64,000 nucleotides of DNA from Cladopsammia gracilis. Lineage: Eukaryota; Cnidaria; Anthozoa; Scleractinia; Dendrophylliidae. The notes under the pieces are model-generated. The model ran no database searches, had not been told where the DNA came from, and saw only the letters and a program-made list of their open reading frames with translations. A program made the position numbers and the translations under genes. Shown here piece by piece: positions 36,360-45,880 of this stretch (its first letter is position 1; every line of letters starts with the position of its first letter). The stretch is from contig JAJGOT010000733.1 of the NCBI GenBank assembly GCA_022457155.1, positions 1 to 64,000 of the forward strand, in the 5' to 3' direction.

Positions 36360-36704
36360 ATGAGGTGTAGAATGAAACGACTAATTCTAGCCTTGTTTAT
36401 TTGGGGATTTGCCAGCTTGTTGATGTTAGTTGCTTACAACGCCTTTTTACTTGGAGGTCTTCGGCTTATAAAACCACTCCAAGAAAATCACGTTGACAAT
36501 AACCATCCAAATGCCACGATCAGTCACCTTTTAGAAAACCTCACAAGTGTGAGCCACCCCTCCCTTCCGCTAATTGATTTTAATGACTTGGGAACAAGCA
36601 AGAAAAATGTGCTGCTATTACTTATCGTTAGCACTGCACCACAAAGATATCAAAGAAGGCAGGCGATAAGGGGCACATGGTGGAAGCACTGTTCTGGTAC
36701 TCAG
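36360..36704 (+). CDS. Beta-1,3-galactosyltransferase-like protein, first coding exon
   Basis: Encodes residues 1-115 of a 366-residue type II membrane glycosyltransferase (GT31 family). I chose the ATG at 36360 because it places a short basic tail (MRCRMKR) directly before a membrane segment (about residues 8-30), the usual Golgi signal anchor. The open frame extends upstream without an ATG. Residues 100-107 (RQAIRGTW) are the conserved GT31 motif RxxIRxTW. NAT (51) and NLT (60) are possible N-glycosylation sites in the stem. The exon ends CTCAG|GTAAGC, phase 0 (115 complete codons), and joins 56947. Family members transfer galactose or GlcNAc in beta-1,3 linkage in the Golgi. The exact acceptor cannot be told from sequence. 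Confidence 0.88.
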
Positions 36705-39592
36705 GTAAGCAACAAGGTTTTCAATTAAGGTGGCTCCTTAGAGTTTCGAGCCGCGCGCGCTGATGACGCGCGTTCACAAGTTTTGTTGAGTCAGCAAAAC
36801 TAAAAAGCAAAATGAACCGCGGATTTTCTCGCATGTCCTTGTCCTTGTCCTAAAACTCTGGATCCGCCACAGAAAAGTAGGTCTTTCATTGTGCAACTTT
36901 TCTGCAATGTGTCTCACAACGGCATTGCCCGACTGGTTGCACCAAAAATTGCACGTAACGTACCGTGCAACGGCCAAAATATTTGAGAGAAAAGTTGCAG
37001 AAGCCCCTGCTCAGTGTAACACCCCCTTCTGCAACGTTTCTAGCAATTTTCGTCTCGTGGCGACCTACTGCACATGCGTTGATATGCCCCAGTCATTTGC
37101 TGTCAATGCTCCGAGACAAGTTGGTCATAAGGTGGGGTGGGTAACTTTTGTTACTCGATGCAGAATGCCAACGAGTAGTAAAATGAGTATAGTGATTCTC
37201 GGTCACTTATTGACGCCTGTTCTAGAAAGTTCTAGAAAATTCTTTTTGAAGTGTTTTTGAGATTAGAGTTTCAAAGGTTAAGAGGTTACCATTGGTTTCT
37301 ATGTGATATCAAACACAAAATGATTATAGAACACCAAGGAGAAGATATCAAGCGACGTTTCGAATGGAAATTCAGCCATAATAAGTTTTTAGCGACACAA
37401 GCTGGAAAACTTCAATTTATGACAAATGAACTGAAAAAAGACCTTCCGCAAATCATCTAATAAGTTCTGCTTATCGAAAAGGAGGATATTACCATCTTCG
37501 CGGCATGCACTGCAACCAAACTATATTATCAAACGGCGGCGACCCGCAAGCAGCTCATTTTACATAGACGCCGTTGAGGTTGGAGGTCAGTTGGTCGACG
37601 TAGTGGAAACCTTTCAAAAGAAATCTACGTTAACCTATTTGTTCTATTCACCTTTACAGAATATTTTCCATTTCGGGTTATGTTTTCAGTTTGCTTTAAG
37701 GCCGCTTTGACTTCCCAGACGGGCCGAAACCCGCGATAAGCATCGCGTGGTAGACGCTTGAAATCTCTTTACAGATTCATGGAATCAATAAACCGTCTCG
37801 CCATTTCAAAACAATGCCGGCTTATATTAGAAGAAATATCCGTATATTTGCTTGCTTTGACTTATTGAACCTAACACTGATGAACAGAGCCGGTGAAATA
37901 ATTCCCATTATAAACTGAAAATATAAAACGAGAGCTATACTCAGCTCAACCACTCAGCACGCGACTGTACAGTTACGTTTGTTATTTTTAGTTCAAAATC
38001 GATCTTCGTTTTTCTCGCTATTTTCTGACTTTTCTATGGTACGAGCACTAATCATTCAGCTTCTTTTCATTTTATATTTTGCTGTGACCAAAATAAAACT
38101 CGAATCGGTCCACAAATGCAACAAGATCTTCTCACAAGCGACGCGCCACTTCGAGCTTGCCGGATGCAGTCACTTTCAATTCAACGCCGATAAAAACAAA
38201 CATCCGCCAAAATAGATCACTTTCAACTTCAAAATTTAGGATGAAGTCGTGGAGTCAATTGGAGTCAATTAAGTTTTCGAGAAAGTTTATACCTTAAAGG
38301 ACTGGAATTGGGTATTATTTGGCTTTTGACTCGCCTTTTTTGAATCGATCCAACCAATTTGAAATATGCATTACCGATGACTAAATACAGACATGGACGA
38401 CAACAGTCAAACTATACCATGATAATTTTTTTAAACAGGTCCACTCCACTTTAAGAAAAACATTCCCTGGCACATTATTAATAGAGGAATAAGGTTTGTA
38501 TTGTTTTATTTCCATGCCTTCACATTAAAGAGAGGAAATTCATGTACAACTTTGTCTAAAATACGTGCGTTCTTCGGTTCCACCGGAAGTCATTCACCCG
38601 AATTTTACCCAAAGCACGCTGGGAAGACGGTAATATCCTCCTTTGCTTATCGACTTATCTTCCCAATGCCTGCAGAAGCGAGTGCTTGTTTACTTTGAAA
38701 GACTGAGGGCTTTCTTGAATAGCTACATTTAGAAACATATATCTTGCTATAGCATTTACCGAAGTCTTGAAAAATCCATTTAAAGTCCACAGATCGGTTT
38801 TAATTTTCCATACTGAGTTTGAAGACAAAGAATTGCTTCGCGCATTCACGAGATAAAAATGACCACAAAGTGACGTCATATCACTTGACATAGCAACTAT
38901 AGGTCATAAGAGATAGCAACTATAGTTAATTATTTTAAACAAGAACTCTAAGAGTTGTGATACCGGGCTTTAAGCGTACATAAGAAATAAAGATTCACTG
39001 TGACACTGTAGAATCCATTGATTGTTTATTCATCATTTCGCAGTTGTGATAGGAACACCATTATCAATATCGTGAAACTGAAAATCAATTTACAACATAA
39101 GAAAAAAGGAAAATGACGAAACGAAACATATCAAGTGAAACAAACTTACATTATTGCCGGATTTGGCGAGAGTTCCGGTCGATAACGATTTCCTTTTCTT
39201 TCTTTTCGAGGAACAGATCAATGGACCTGGCATGCACGAAAGACTGATTAAAGTTTTGAATGGCTCAGTAACGTGCGTGACGGATCACCTTGTGTGACCG
39301 GAATAACGACTGTAAAACAAATCATAACAACTGGATTAATTCTCGTGCCTTAAGGGCACTTACAAGACCCTTAAAGCCCGATTTCACTACTACTGAATGT
39401 AGTATTACTTTTCAGACATAATTTTATGTTTCTCCGTAAAAGCACTTAGCCCTTGGACGTACACGCAAACTTATACCCACACCATGGCACAAGGGGGGCG
39501 TTGTTGCAACTCACCTTAGGTTTTTGCGATTTTGCAATATTTCGAAATATTTTCGTCTAATAAATAGCCTGTGATGTGCTCTATAAGATAAG

Positions 39593-39597
39593 GTAAC
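39593..39597. other. Target-site duplication GTAAC (left)
   Basis: GTAAC directly before AGTAGTT and again at 56451-56455 directly after AACTACT. If the termini are taken as CAGTAG/CTACTG the duplication would instead be TAA, so the exact cut is ambiguous by one base. Confidence 0.75.
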
Positions 39598-40479
39598 AGT
39601 AGTTATGGGTGGCTACGTAGGGAGTGGTCAAATTTCCCTAACCACACCCAATAGGGGATTTTGACTAGAAATTTTTTTATTTAGGGGACTTTTGACTAGA
39701 ATTATTTTTTGAATTATTTTTTGAATTTCTTTGAATTATTTTTTGAATTTTTTTCAAATTTTTTTCAACTTTTTTTTGATTTTTTTTTTCAATTTTTGAG
39801 TAATATAGGTGATTTTGAGTATCGAATTTTTTGAAAAAATTTTTCGATTTTTTTTCAAATTTTTTGGGGAAGTGGTCTAACGTCTCCTATCCTCCCCAGC
39901 ACGGAAAGAAAAAAACCCACACAAGGATTCAAAGTTCACAAGTTTTAATGAAAACCACTTCATAACGAGAAGAATTACAATGGTTAACGTTTTCTCCTTC
40001 TTTTCTTGAGTAACCTGGGGTTCGGATTAATAATGAAGGCAAAAGAACGTACAATGTGCTTTTTTGTTTTGCACTTCACGCTTGAATGATTTCAGCGCGT
40101 CCGTCCGTCAAAATTGTTTTGGGTTTTGCACTTCACGCTTGAATGATTCCAACGCGAAATTTCATGCTTCGCCGAAAGTGTCACGTTTTCACTCCTATGT
40201 GCTGTTTCCGGGAAAATGTTGAGTGTCGCGTTTTCTCCTCGTCTGCTCTTTTCTGGAAAATGTCAAGTAACAGTTTTTGGAATGACCAAAACATTTGAGG
40301 AAATGGTCAAAAGAAGAAGCCCACACGATAGTTCAATGAAAATCATCAACGAGAAAAAATTACAAGGATTAACGCTTTCTTCTTTTCTTGAGTAACTTTC
40401 CGATCGGGGTTCGAGCAAAACTTATCTGGATGTAATGGTGATCAAAGCGCTTTTGCGTTTTCTGAACTTTTATCATCGA

Positions 40480-41345
40480 ACGTTGAATAATTCTTTTTGC
40501 AAAAAAATAATACAAGCAATCACTTGGTAATTAGACTGCATAAAAACCTTCAGGGCAAAAAATTCAAAGGCAGACATTTTCCTCGAAGACGAGCCGTAAA
40601 CCTGGTTCTCTTTCTCTTTCGATTCGATCCATCGCATGTTAGAGCGAAAATCATCAGATCTCGATCTCAGGACAATCCGTGAATGAAAACAAAAATAGTT
40701 TGACTTCAATGCTTGTAGAAAACGCGTTTGAAAGGAGAGAAAGTATTTTTAACAAAGCAAATTTTCGTCGCATGACGAATCGAGCAAAGGCAAATAAACA
40801 AACTACCTGAAACTACGAACCTGCGAAGAAATCCCTTTCCTCCGCCGAAAACCTTCCACGAAGAGTGTTGTCTGATTTTTTAGCGATGAACCATCTTTGT
40901 TTCACTCGAGCGCTGAATAATTCTTTTTGCCAAAAAATAATACAAGCAATCACTTGGTAATTAGACCGCATAAAAACCTTCAGGGCAAACAATTCAAAGG
41001 CAGACATATTCCTCGAAGACGAGCCGTAAATCAGGTTCTCTTTCTCTTTCGATTCCATCGCATGTTAGAGCGAAAATCGTCTTGACTCGCCTCTCAGGAC
41101 AATCCGCGAATGAAAAAAGAAAATAGTTTGATTTCAATGCTTGCAGAAAACTCGTTTGAAAGAAGAGAAAGTATTTTTAACAAAGCAAATTTTCGTCGCA
41201 CGACGAATCGAGCAAAGACAATCAAACAAACTACGAACCTGCGGAAGGATTTTGCAGTGAAAAAAAAAATCCCTTTCCTTCGCCGAAAAGGTCGTCCTTT
41301 TTCCAAAGCCAGCTCTCTTAAACCTTCCACGAAGAGAGTTGTCCG
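40480..41345. repeat. Subterminal tandem units, left TIR
   Basis: Two copies of a ~420-bp unit, recognisable by AATAATACAAGCAATCACTTGG (40508 and 40937), CAGACAT...CCTCGAAGACGAGCCGTAAA and AAGTATTTTTAACAAAGCAAATTTTCGTCG. Open frames across it (for example 41110-41487) are Lys/Arg/Phe-rich and not conserved between copies, so I do not call genes. Confidence 0.8.
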
Positions 41346-41597
41346 ACTTTTTAGCAATGAACCACCTTTGTTTTCACGCCGTGAAAAATTTTTTCTTGTT
41401 CTTCTCAGAACAGTGTTTTTCCTAGAAAAACCCGGCTTACGCCATCACTCGGTTCCAGATCACTTTGATAAAAAGAGTTTGAATTAAATTTTCTCGTCCC
41501 AAGTTTTTACAATAATATAAATCTCATTTCTTTCTTCTTCCGAGCAACTCGTCTGGCTTTGCGTTGTAAGTGAATGAGAATGACGGTGGGAGGGTTT

Positions 41598-41605
41598 CTT
41601 TTATA
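41598..41605 (-). promoter_or_regulatory. TATA box at inner edge of left TIR, pointing outward
   Basis: CTCTATAAAAGAAACCCTCC on the minus strand. The same 30-bp core occurs at 54320 (right TIR, outward) and 53448. Flanked inward by GCGCGCGATAGCTGACGCCA and GGAACGAT words. Confidence 0.75.
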
Positions 41606-41756
41606 GAGGATGAGATGGCGTCAGCTATCGCGCGCTATCGTTCCCTATCGTGCCTTCATCGCGCCTTCATCGTTCCCAAGCGTTCCTTTCCAGTCCTCAC
41701 GCGGGTTTTTTCACCCCTTTTAAAGGCAATGCGTCTCATTCATTTTTTCTGAAAAG

Positions 41757-42239
41757 ATGGCAAGATTGCTTCTTGGAGATCTTAGCTCTCGACTGAATGT
41801 GGGTCCTTGGACCATTGAGAGTATCGATAGACAACGTGGAATTCTCCCTGAAGGTTCTTGGTTTGAAAGGAATGAGGATGAGAGGAACTGGAATGTATTC
41901 AAGGAATATCACACAATGACTGGTTTGAACAGAAACCGTTTGGAACGTTCGATTCATTTTTTCTGGGAGTGTCTGGAAGATAAAGAGAACCGTTTTCTCA
42001 ACCCCAGTGACGAACTTTTGGTTTTCGATCAATATTTCAAGAGGAGGTTTTTCCCTTTGATTATCAAGAATTTTTCCTGGTGTCTCGATGAGTCGACTTG
42101 GCCAATTGGCAAGATCTGTTTTCAGGAGTTAAAAGACATTGTCGCAAAGCGTCAACAGCTACAAACTTCAAAGTGGGAGCGTATCGTTGATTATTTCCTG
42201 CAGATTGAGCGAATGGAAAAGTGGTGCAATGAAGATTAA
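41757..42239 (+). CDS. Unknown protein, 160 aa
   Basis: First gene inside the left TIR, reading inward. It begins MARLLLGDLSSRLNVGPW and is rich in Trp, Phe and charged residues (HFFWECLEDKENRF, KNFSWCLDESTWP). No known domain recognised and no signal peptide. A TTTTAAAGG about 45 bases upstream may act as TATA, with the GGAACGAT/GGCACGAT array at 41635-41695 ahead of it. It converges with the minus-strand cluster ending at 42334. Intact single frame with codon use typical of the element, so probably real. Confidence 0.7.
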   Translation: MARLLLGDLSSRLNVGPWTIESIDRQRGILPEGSWFERNEDERNWNVFKEYHTMTGLNRNRLERSIHFFWECLEDKENRFLNPSDELLVFDQYFKRRFFPLIIKNFSWCLDESTWPIGKICFQELKDIVAKRQQLQTSKWERIVDYFLQIERMEKWCNED

Positions 42240-42333
42240 GCGAGACATTTTTTTTTTATTTTTAAACATTTTATTTCATGTCAAACTTTTTACAATGTGT
42301 TGATTAAAGTTGTGAAAAAATGTTACAATGAGT

Positions 42334-42792
42334 TTATTGCAAGAAACGTTTCCATCCGAACAAATGATCCATTTCATCATGGGTGAAATTGAAATATTCG
42401 TAATCAAACACACCCGTTCCTTTTGTAATGTGACAAGAGAAAATGGAAAGATAAAGTTCCAAGATCGGTTCTGTGGGTCTTAATACTTTCCAGTAAAAGT
42501 CTTGATTCACAAAATGAAAGGGTCTCTCAAACTTCATGTCGTCGTCAATAAGCATTAATTTCCATCGATTCTCAATATCGGCGAAGGAAATTGTTTTCAA
42601 AGAGGCACGAAGATGTTCTTTTAAGTTGTCTAGGTAGTTCATCCACCTTTTAGTGTAAGCGGGGGCGGATGGTGGTGTAAAATGCTCTGGATAGTTGATT
42701 AAAAGTTCGCAACAAATGGCCCATACCCAATCTCTTTTCCATTTGTTGGCTTGCAATTCATCCTGAATGTTGTTGTCCGCAATCACATACAT
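42334..42792 (-). CDS. Unknown protein, 152 aa, last gene of the SLOG cluster
   Basis: Starts MYVIADNNIQDELQANKW and has many aromatic residues (WKRDWVWAICCELL, FYWKVLRPTEP, FGWKRF). No domain recognised. Its start overlaps the end of the preceding gene by 35 bases, continuing a chain of overlapping genes on this strand. AATAAA-type sequence on the minus strand near 42260 may polyadenylate the whole unit. Could be a nucleic-acid or membrane-associated accessory protein, but nothing proves it. Confidence 0.65.
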   Translation of the reverse strand: MYVIADNNIQDELQANKWKRDWVWAICCELLINYPEHFTPPSAPAYTKRWMNYLDNLKEHLRASLKTISFADIENRWKLMLIDDDMKFERPFHFVNQDFYWKVLRPTEPILELYLSIFSCHITKGTGVFDYEYFNFTHDEMDHLFGWKRFLQ

Positions 42793-42952
42793 CTTTTAAC
42801 AGGTTATTAATTTCAACGAGAACTTCTTGGTAACAATCGAAGGCAATTGCTTGATGACTTTTGCCTGCTGTGATTCCGCGAACAATACGGGCTTGTAAAT
42901 AGTCTTTGTAACTTTTGTAACGGCTGAAATCAATGTCCTTGTAATAACTGTC
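42758..42952 (-). CDS. Small protein with YY...RG-AG repeat motif, paralogue 2
   Basis: About 64 residues from the ATG at 42952: MDSYYKDIDFSRYKSYKDYL then QARIVRGITAGKSHQAI. The same pattern (YY..L/I....F.S..AYL..R..RGI.AG) forms the previous gene, so the two are tandem paralogues. The start overlaps the previous stop as TGATG. The C-terminus CDCGQQHSG has two cysteines. No family recognised. Confidence 0.68.
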   Translation of the reverse strand, partial: DSYYKDIDFSRYKSYKDYLQARIVRGITAGKSHQAIAFDCYQEVLVEINNLLKDVCDCGQQHSG

Positions 42953-42954
42953 CA

Positions 42955-43143
42955 TCAATCTTTCACAGTTTCGTGAATGGTTTCTTTGTCTAATCCTAGA
43001 GCGTTTCCAAAGTCCTCCAACCAATGAGTATAGCACTGACTGAAAGTGTAACCTGCTGCAATGCCCCTTTTGACTCTTTCTTCAAGGTAGGCTTCGTCCG
43101 AAGCGAAATTGTCTCGTTTCAAGTTTTGGTAATAGTCTTTCAT
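42955..43143 (-). CDS. Small protein with YY...RG-AG repeat motif, paralogue 1
   Basis: 62 residues beginning MKDYYQNLKRDNFASDEAYL and continuing EERVKRGIAAGYTFSQC. Its ATG overlaps the stop of the upstream gene in ATGA. Acidic and basic residues alternate as in a helical bundle. Function unknown. Both stop-start junctions (ATGA upstream, TGATG downstream) fit termination-reinitiation on one mRNA. Confidence 0.7.
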   Translation of the reverse strand: MKDYYQNLKRDNFASDEAYLEERVKRGIAAGYTFSQCYTHWLEDFGNALGLDKETIHETVKD

Positions 43144-43373
43144 TCTGACTCTTTTCTCTTTTGTTCCGCTGCTTTTATAGCTTTTCTCTGCAAGTAATTC
43201 GAATGAAGCCATGCTCGCAGTTTTATACGCTTTTTTTGAAAGATTGACAGTCTTGTTGCAATTTCATCTTCGTCTATGATTGGTTCCCGTTTGATGACGT
43301 ACATGATACTTGATTTGTCCTGGATTGGATAAGATACGTCATTTTGTTCTGAAAAATGAACTCGTTTTTCCAT
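43140..43373 (-). CDS. Small basic protein, 77 aa
   Basis: From the ATG at 43373, two bases after the SLOG stop (TGAAAATGG). Begins MEKRVHFSEQNDVSYPIQDK, has an acidic middle (EPIIDEDEIATRLSIF) and a Lys/Arg-rich C-terminus ending KAAEQKRKESE. A longer frame upstream exists only by overlapping the SLOG gene. No domain recognised. Confidence 0.65.
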   Translation of the reverse strand: MEKRVHFSEQNDVSYPIQDKSSIMYVIKREPIIDEDEIATRLSIFQKKRIKLRAWLHSNYLQRKAIKAAEQKRKESE

Positions 43374-43375
43374 TT

Positions 43376-44107
43376 TCAATCCGAAAAACTGAAAGATCGA
43401 AATTGACTGTTCAAAGCTTGAACTTCTCTGTCCTGACAAAAGGTTCTTCGAAACAGATCGCGGATTTCTTCTTTTGTTTCTTCTGAAATGATTCTGTGCC
43501 CCACAACGGCGCTTGTTTTATGAAGTACAGGATAACTGCGACAAGGAGGTAAATGGTAAGGAAGAGAAGACCATCCGTGAGACCCCAACGGTTGAAAGCT
43601 GAAATGCTTGACCCAATTCCCTTTTTCATCCCATCGAAAGAAAAATGGTTCATACCACATTTTTGTGTTCACATCATAAACGTACACGGTTTTGTTAGCG
43701 TCCAAAGCAAGCTGAACAGTCCAGCCGGTACCTCCTCTGACAGTTTTCATGTCTGAAAGCATTTCTCCAAAGGCATAAACATGAGTTACATTTTTGATGA
43801 TGTGATAGTTTCTCAACAGTAATTGTCGAAAATAAGGATTTCTTGATTTTGCTGCGTAGTTTCTTTTTAACGTTTGATCCGCCTTAAGCACGAAGGGTTC
43901 CGCTTGTATTAAGTCCTCCTCAGAGAGAGGTGTGATGGTTTTGGCTCTTGAATGGAGAGAACCAAGTTTGATGTGAACTTTGAATCCCATTTGCAAAGCA
44001 AAATCGTCAGCAGTCTGATCAGTTCCCTCACATCCACCTGTATACAGTTCATACTCGTCTCCAATAGGAATGTTCATGTATTCTTCTTTCCATGTGAAGT
44101 GAGTCAT
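43376..44107 (-). CDS. SLOG-like Rossmann-fold protein, 243 aa
   Basis: N-terminal YTGGCEGTDQTADDFA (22-37) matches the GG-x-x-G(T/S)D nucleotide-binding start of SLOG proteins (DprA/YspA/LOG superfamily). VTHVYAFGEM (107-116) is the second strand, VRGGTGWTVQLALD (123-136) the GG(T/S)xxT loop plus helix, and TVYVYD (140-145) the next strand. These are the hallmark elements in order. SLOG domains bind nucleotides or nucleotide-derived ligands and are known from conflict systems and mobile elements. Residues 150-243 are a family-specific tail with WYEPFFFRW. TATA on the minus strand at 44154-44160 lies about 50 bases upstream. First gene of an overlapping cluster of five. Ligand and catalytic activity unknown. 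Confidence 0.75.
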   Translation of the reverse strand: MTHFTWKEEYMNIPIGDEYELYTGGCEGTDQTADDFALQMGFKVHIKLGSLHSRAKTITPLSEEDLIQAEPFVLKADQTLKRNYAAKSRNPYFRQLLLRNYHIIKNVTHVYAFGEMLSDMKTVRGGTGWTVQLALDANKTVYVYDVNTKMWYEPFFFRWDEKGNWVKHFSFQPLGSHGWSSLPYHLPPCRSYPVLHKTSAVVGHRIISEETKEEIRDLFRRTFCQDREVQALNSQFRSFSFSD

Positions 44108-44153
44108 CTTGAGAGTTATCTCACCATCTGAACAAAAAGAGAAAAGTGATTCA

Positions 44154-44160
44154 ATTTATA
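44154..44160 (-). promoter_or_regulatory. TATA box of the SLOG cluster
   Basis: CTATAAATTGAATC on the minus strand, about 47 bases before the SLOG ATG, placing the start site close to 44125. Confidence 0.7.
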
Positions 44161-44164
44161 GAGC

Positions 44165-44320
44165 AAGGTCGACGTAAGACAAACATTTGGGGGAATGCTG
44201 ACGCCACACTGACGTCATGCTGACGCCATCTTCTTATTACAAATCTGGCGTAAGACAAACATTTGGGGGAACGCTGACGACATGCTGACGTCATGCTGAC
44301 GCCATCTTTTCATTATAAAA
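44165..44320. promoter_or_regulatory. Bidirectional promoter with tandem CRE-like sites
   Basis: Two tandem copies of a ~76-bp unit containing GTAAGACAAACATTTGGGGG and CTGACGTCATGCTGACGCCA. Each holds a perfect TGACGTCA (44210-44217 and 44286-44293), the CREB/ATF palindrome, and TGACGCCA variants. It separates the SLOG gene (minus) from the GRF gene (plus). Confidence 0.75.
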
Positions 44321-44321
44321 G
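44314..44321 (+). promoter_or_regulatory. TATA box of GRF gene 1
   Basis: CATTATAAAAGCAG. A start site 25-30 bases downstream would fall after the ATG at 44325, which argues for initiation at 44373 or 44391. Confidence 0.7.
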
Positions 44322-44372
44322 CAGATGTCCATGTTCAGGTTTTCCATCCTTCGAAGAGCTGAAAGAGAGAAA

Positions 44373-45791
44373 ATGCCAAAAGAGATTAGTATGACTGATT
44401 TTACAGCACCGAAAAGGAAACCAACGAAACCCGCTAAAGTGTATGCAGGGAAAAAGAACAAGAAGGAAGAAAAACCCAATTTGGTTGACGTGAATCTTGT
44501 CAGTGATGTCATCACCATTGAAGACTCGGGGACCTCTGAAGTGGTTCAGCAGATGGCTCCTTTTATACCTGACACACAGACTGAAGTCAATGAACCCTTG
44601 ATTGTTGAAGAATCAGTGCAGGAAATTCCCTCTGTTTATATCTCTCAAATGGTTGAAGCTCCCACGATGAACACCACCACTACCAATGTTGTTCAAACAC
44701 CAGTCAGCGCCATTCCATTCCAGCCCGGATTGACCGATGTTGTTCAAACATCACCCAGTGCCATTCCATTGACGAACATCCCATTCCAGATTGGATTGAC
44801 CAACTTGGGTATGCAGCCACCGAAAATCATACCTCAGTGCCCCATTCATTTTGTTGAGATGGTGGAAAAACTCTGTAAGACCAAAGAATTTGCTTACTTT
44901 GAGTGCCCCACCAACAGCTGTTGCCTGTTTACTGCCAAAGGAGAGGAAGATGGTTACATGTACACCGCGATCACTCTGCTAAGTGATTCCATTAAAGAGG
45001 CTTGGAGGAGGCAACCTTTGCGCTGCAAGTGCCAAAAACTCTTGTCCTTAAAGCGCAGCAGATCGGAGAAGAATAGGGGTCGGCTGTACCTTTCATGCCG
45101 ATGGAGGGAATGCAATTATTTCCAGTGGGGCGATCTTCCCTTGACCATGCAGAACCAAGACCATCATTTCAATCAGAACATTCTAACCTTGACGAAAGAT
45201 GCTGAAACCCAGACAAAAGATGTTGAAACCCCCTGTAGCATTCAAGGGACAGACCAAGAAGCTCTCAGACAGGAGTTAACTGGAAGGTCAAAGCAGACGT
45301 TTGAAGAGGTTCTCACGGATCCCGAATTCCTACAGATGCTGTCTCCACTGGTGCTTGATCAGCTAAAGAAAACCCTGAAGTTCCTTGCTCCGAGAAAGTG
45401 GTACGTTGAGGGTCCTTACTTTTACGATGACGGCAACTATCCTGACAAAATTTGGATGGCCGATGATGGAAAGAACACCATTAGCAGTCCTCCGGAGCTA
45501 GCCGGATTGTTATACAGGGAAACACCCGAGAAGCAGAAAAAAAGCAATGAAAAGTTGACAGCCTATCGTGGAGAAAGAAAGAAGCAAGAAGAAAGAGAAG
45601 CGGTGAAAAGATTGAAGGAGGTCTTTCCACAGATCAACACCAATCCTGAGGCACAAAGAAACAAGAGATTACAAGCTTTTACAAGCAACTTTGCCAACTT
45701 GCCGACAGATTGGACCCCAACTCCTAACCCAAGTTTTGGAGGTTCCTCTGCTGCACCTGTTTTCCAGAGCCAACGGAATGGACTCTTTTGA
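44373..45791 (+). CDS. GRF zinc-finger protein 1
   Basis: 472 residues from the ATG at 44373 (the frame opens at 44325, too near the TATA box). N-terminus TDFTAPKRKPTKPAK is matched by the second GRF protein. A variable linker with repeated VVQTSPSAIP-like segments follows. Then come two zinc modules: CPIHFVEMVEKLCKTKEF...CPTNSCCLF and a GRF finger CKCQKLLSLKRS...GRLYLSCRWRECNYFQW. GRF fingers bind single-stranded DNA or RNA in topoisomerase III, NEIL3 and APE2. The C-terminal ~150 residues contain WYVEGPYFYDDGNYPDKIW and a Glu/Lys-rich helix. No enzymatic domain is attached. The AATAAA at 45860 probably ends its mRNA. Confidence 0.82.
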   Translation: MPKEISMTDFTAPKRKPTKPAKVYAGKKNKKEEKPNLVDVNLVSDVITIEDSGTSEVVQQMAPFIPDTQTEVNEPLIVEESVQEIPSVYISQMVEAPTMNTTTTNVVQTPVSAIPFQPGLTDVVQTSPSAIPLTNIPFQIGLTNLGMQPPKIIPQCPIHFVEMVEKLCKTKEFAYFECPTNSCCLFTAKGEEDGYMYTAITLLSDSIKEAWRRQPLRCKCQKLLSLKRSRSEKNRGRLYLSCRWRECNYFQWGDLPLTMQNQDHHFNQNILTLTKDAETQTKDVETPCSIQGTDQEALRQELTGRSKQTFEEVLTDPEFLQMLSPLVLDQLKKTLKFLAPRKWYVEGPYFYDDGNYPDKIWMADDGKNTISSPPELAGLLYRETPEKQKKSNEKLTAYRGERKKQEEREAVKRLKEVFPQINTNPEAQRNKRLQAFTSNFANLPTDWTPTPNPSFGGSSAAPVFQSQRNGLF

Positions 45792-45814
45792 TTTTAGAAA
45801 CATTATTTTTTATT

Positions 45815-45880
45815 TCAAAAAACGTTACAATTGCTTTTTCACAATGTAAAAAGTGAGCAATAAAACATTTTTACAACTTG
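45815..45880. terminator. Shared 3' UTR / polyadenylation block between convergent genes
   Basis: AACGTTACAATTGCTTTTTC to GTGAGCAATAAAACATTTTT. It serves the plus-strand GRF gene (AATAAA) and, on the other strand, the PLA2 gene (AAATAAAA). A near-inverse copy lies at 52300-52362 after a minus-strand gene. Confidence 0.65.

Larger units (their letters stand above)
39598..41650. repeat. Left terminal inverted repeat
   Basis: Order from the tip: about 60 conserved bases, a T-rich block (39700-39870) of TTTTTGAATT words, TTTTAATGAAAACCACTTC, a segment (about 40010-40330) with a doubled GCACTTCACGCTTGAATGATT that is not found in the right copy, then about two copies of a ~420-bp unit, and finally a TATA-containing promoter at the inner edge. 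Similarity to the right TIR ends at about 41650 with CTATCGTTCCCTATCGT. Confidence 0.85.

Noticed and set aside
41110..41487. 125-codon frame in the left TIR
   Set aside because: Lys/Arg/Phe-biased, not preserved in the other tandem units or in the right TIR; looks like a chance frame in the repeat.
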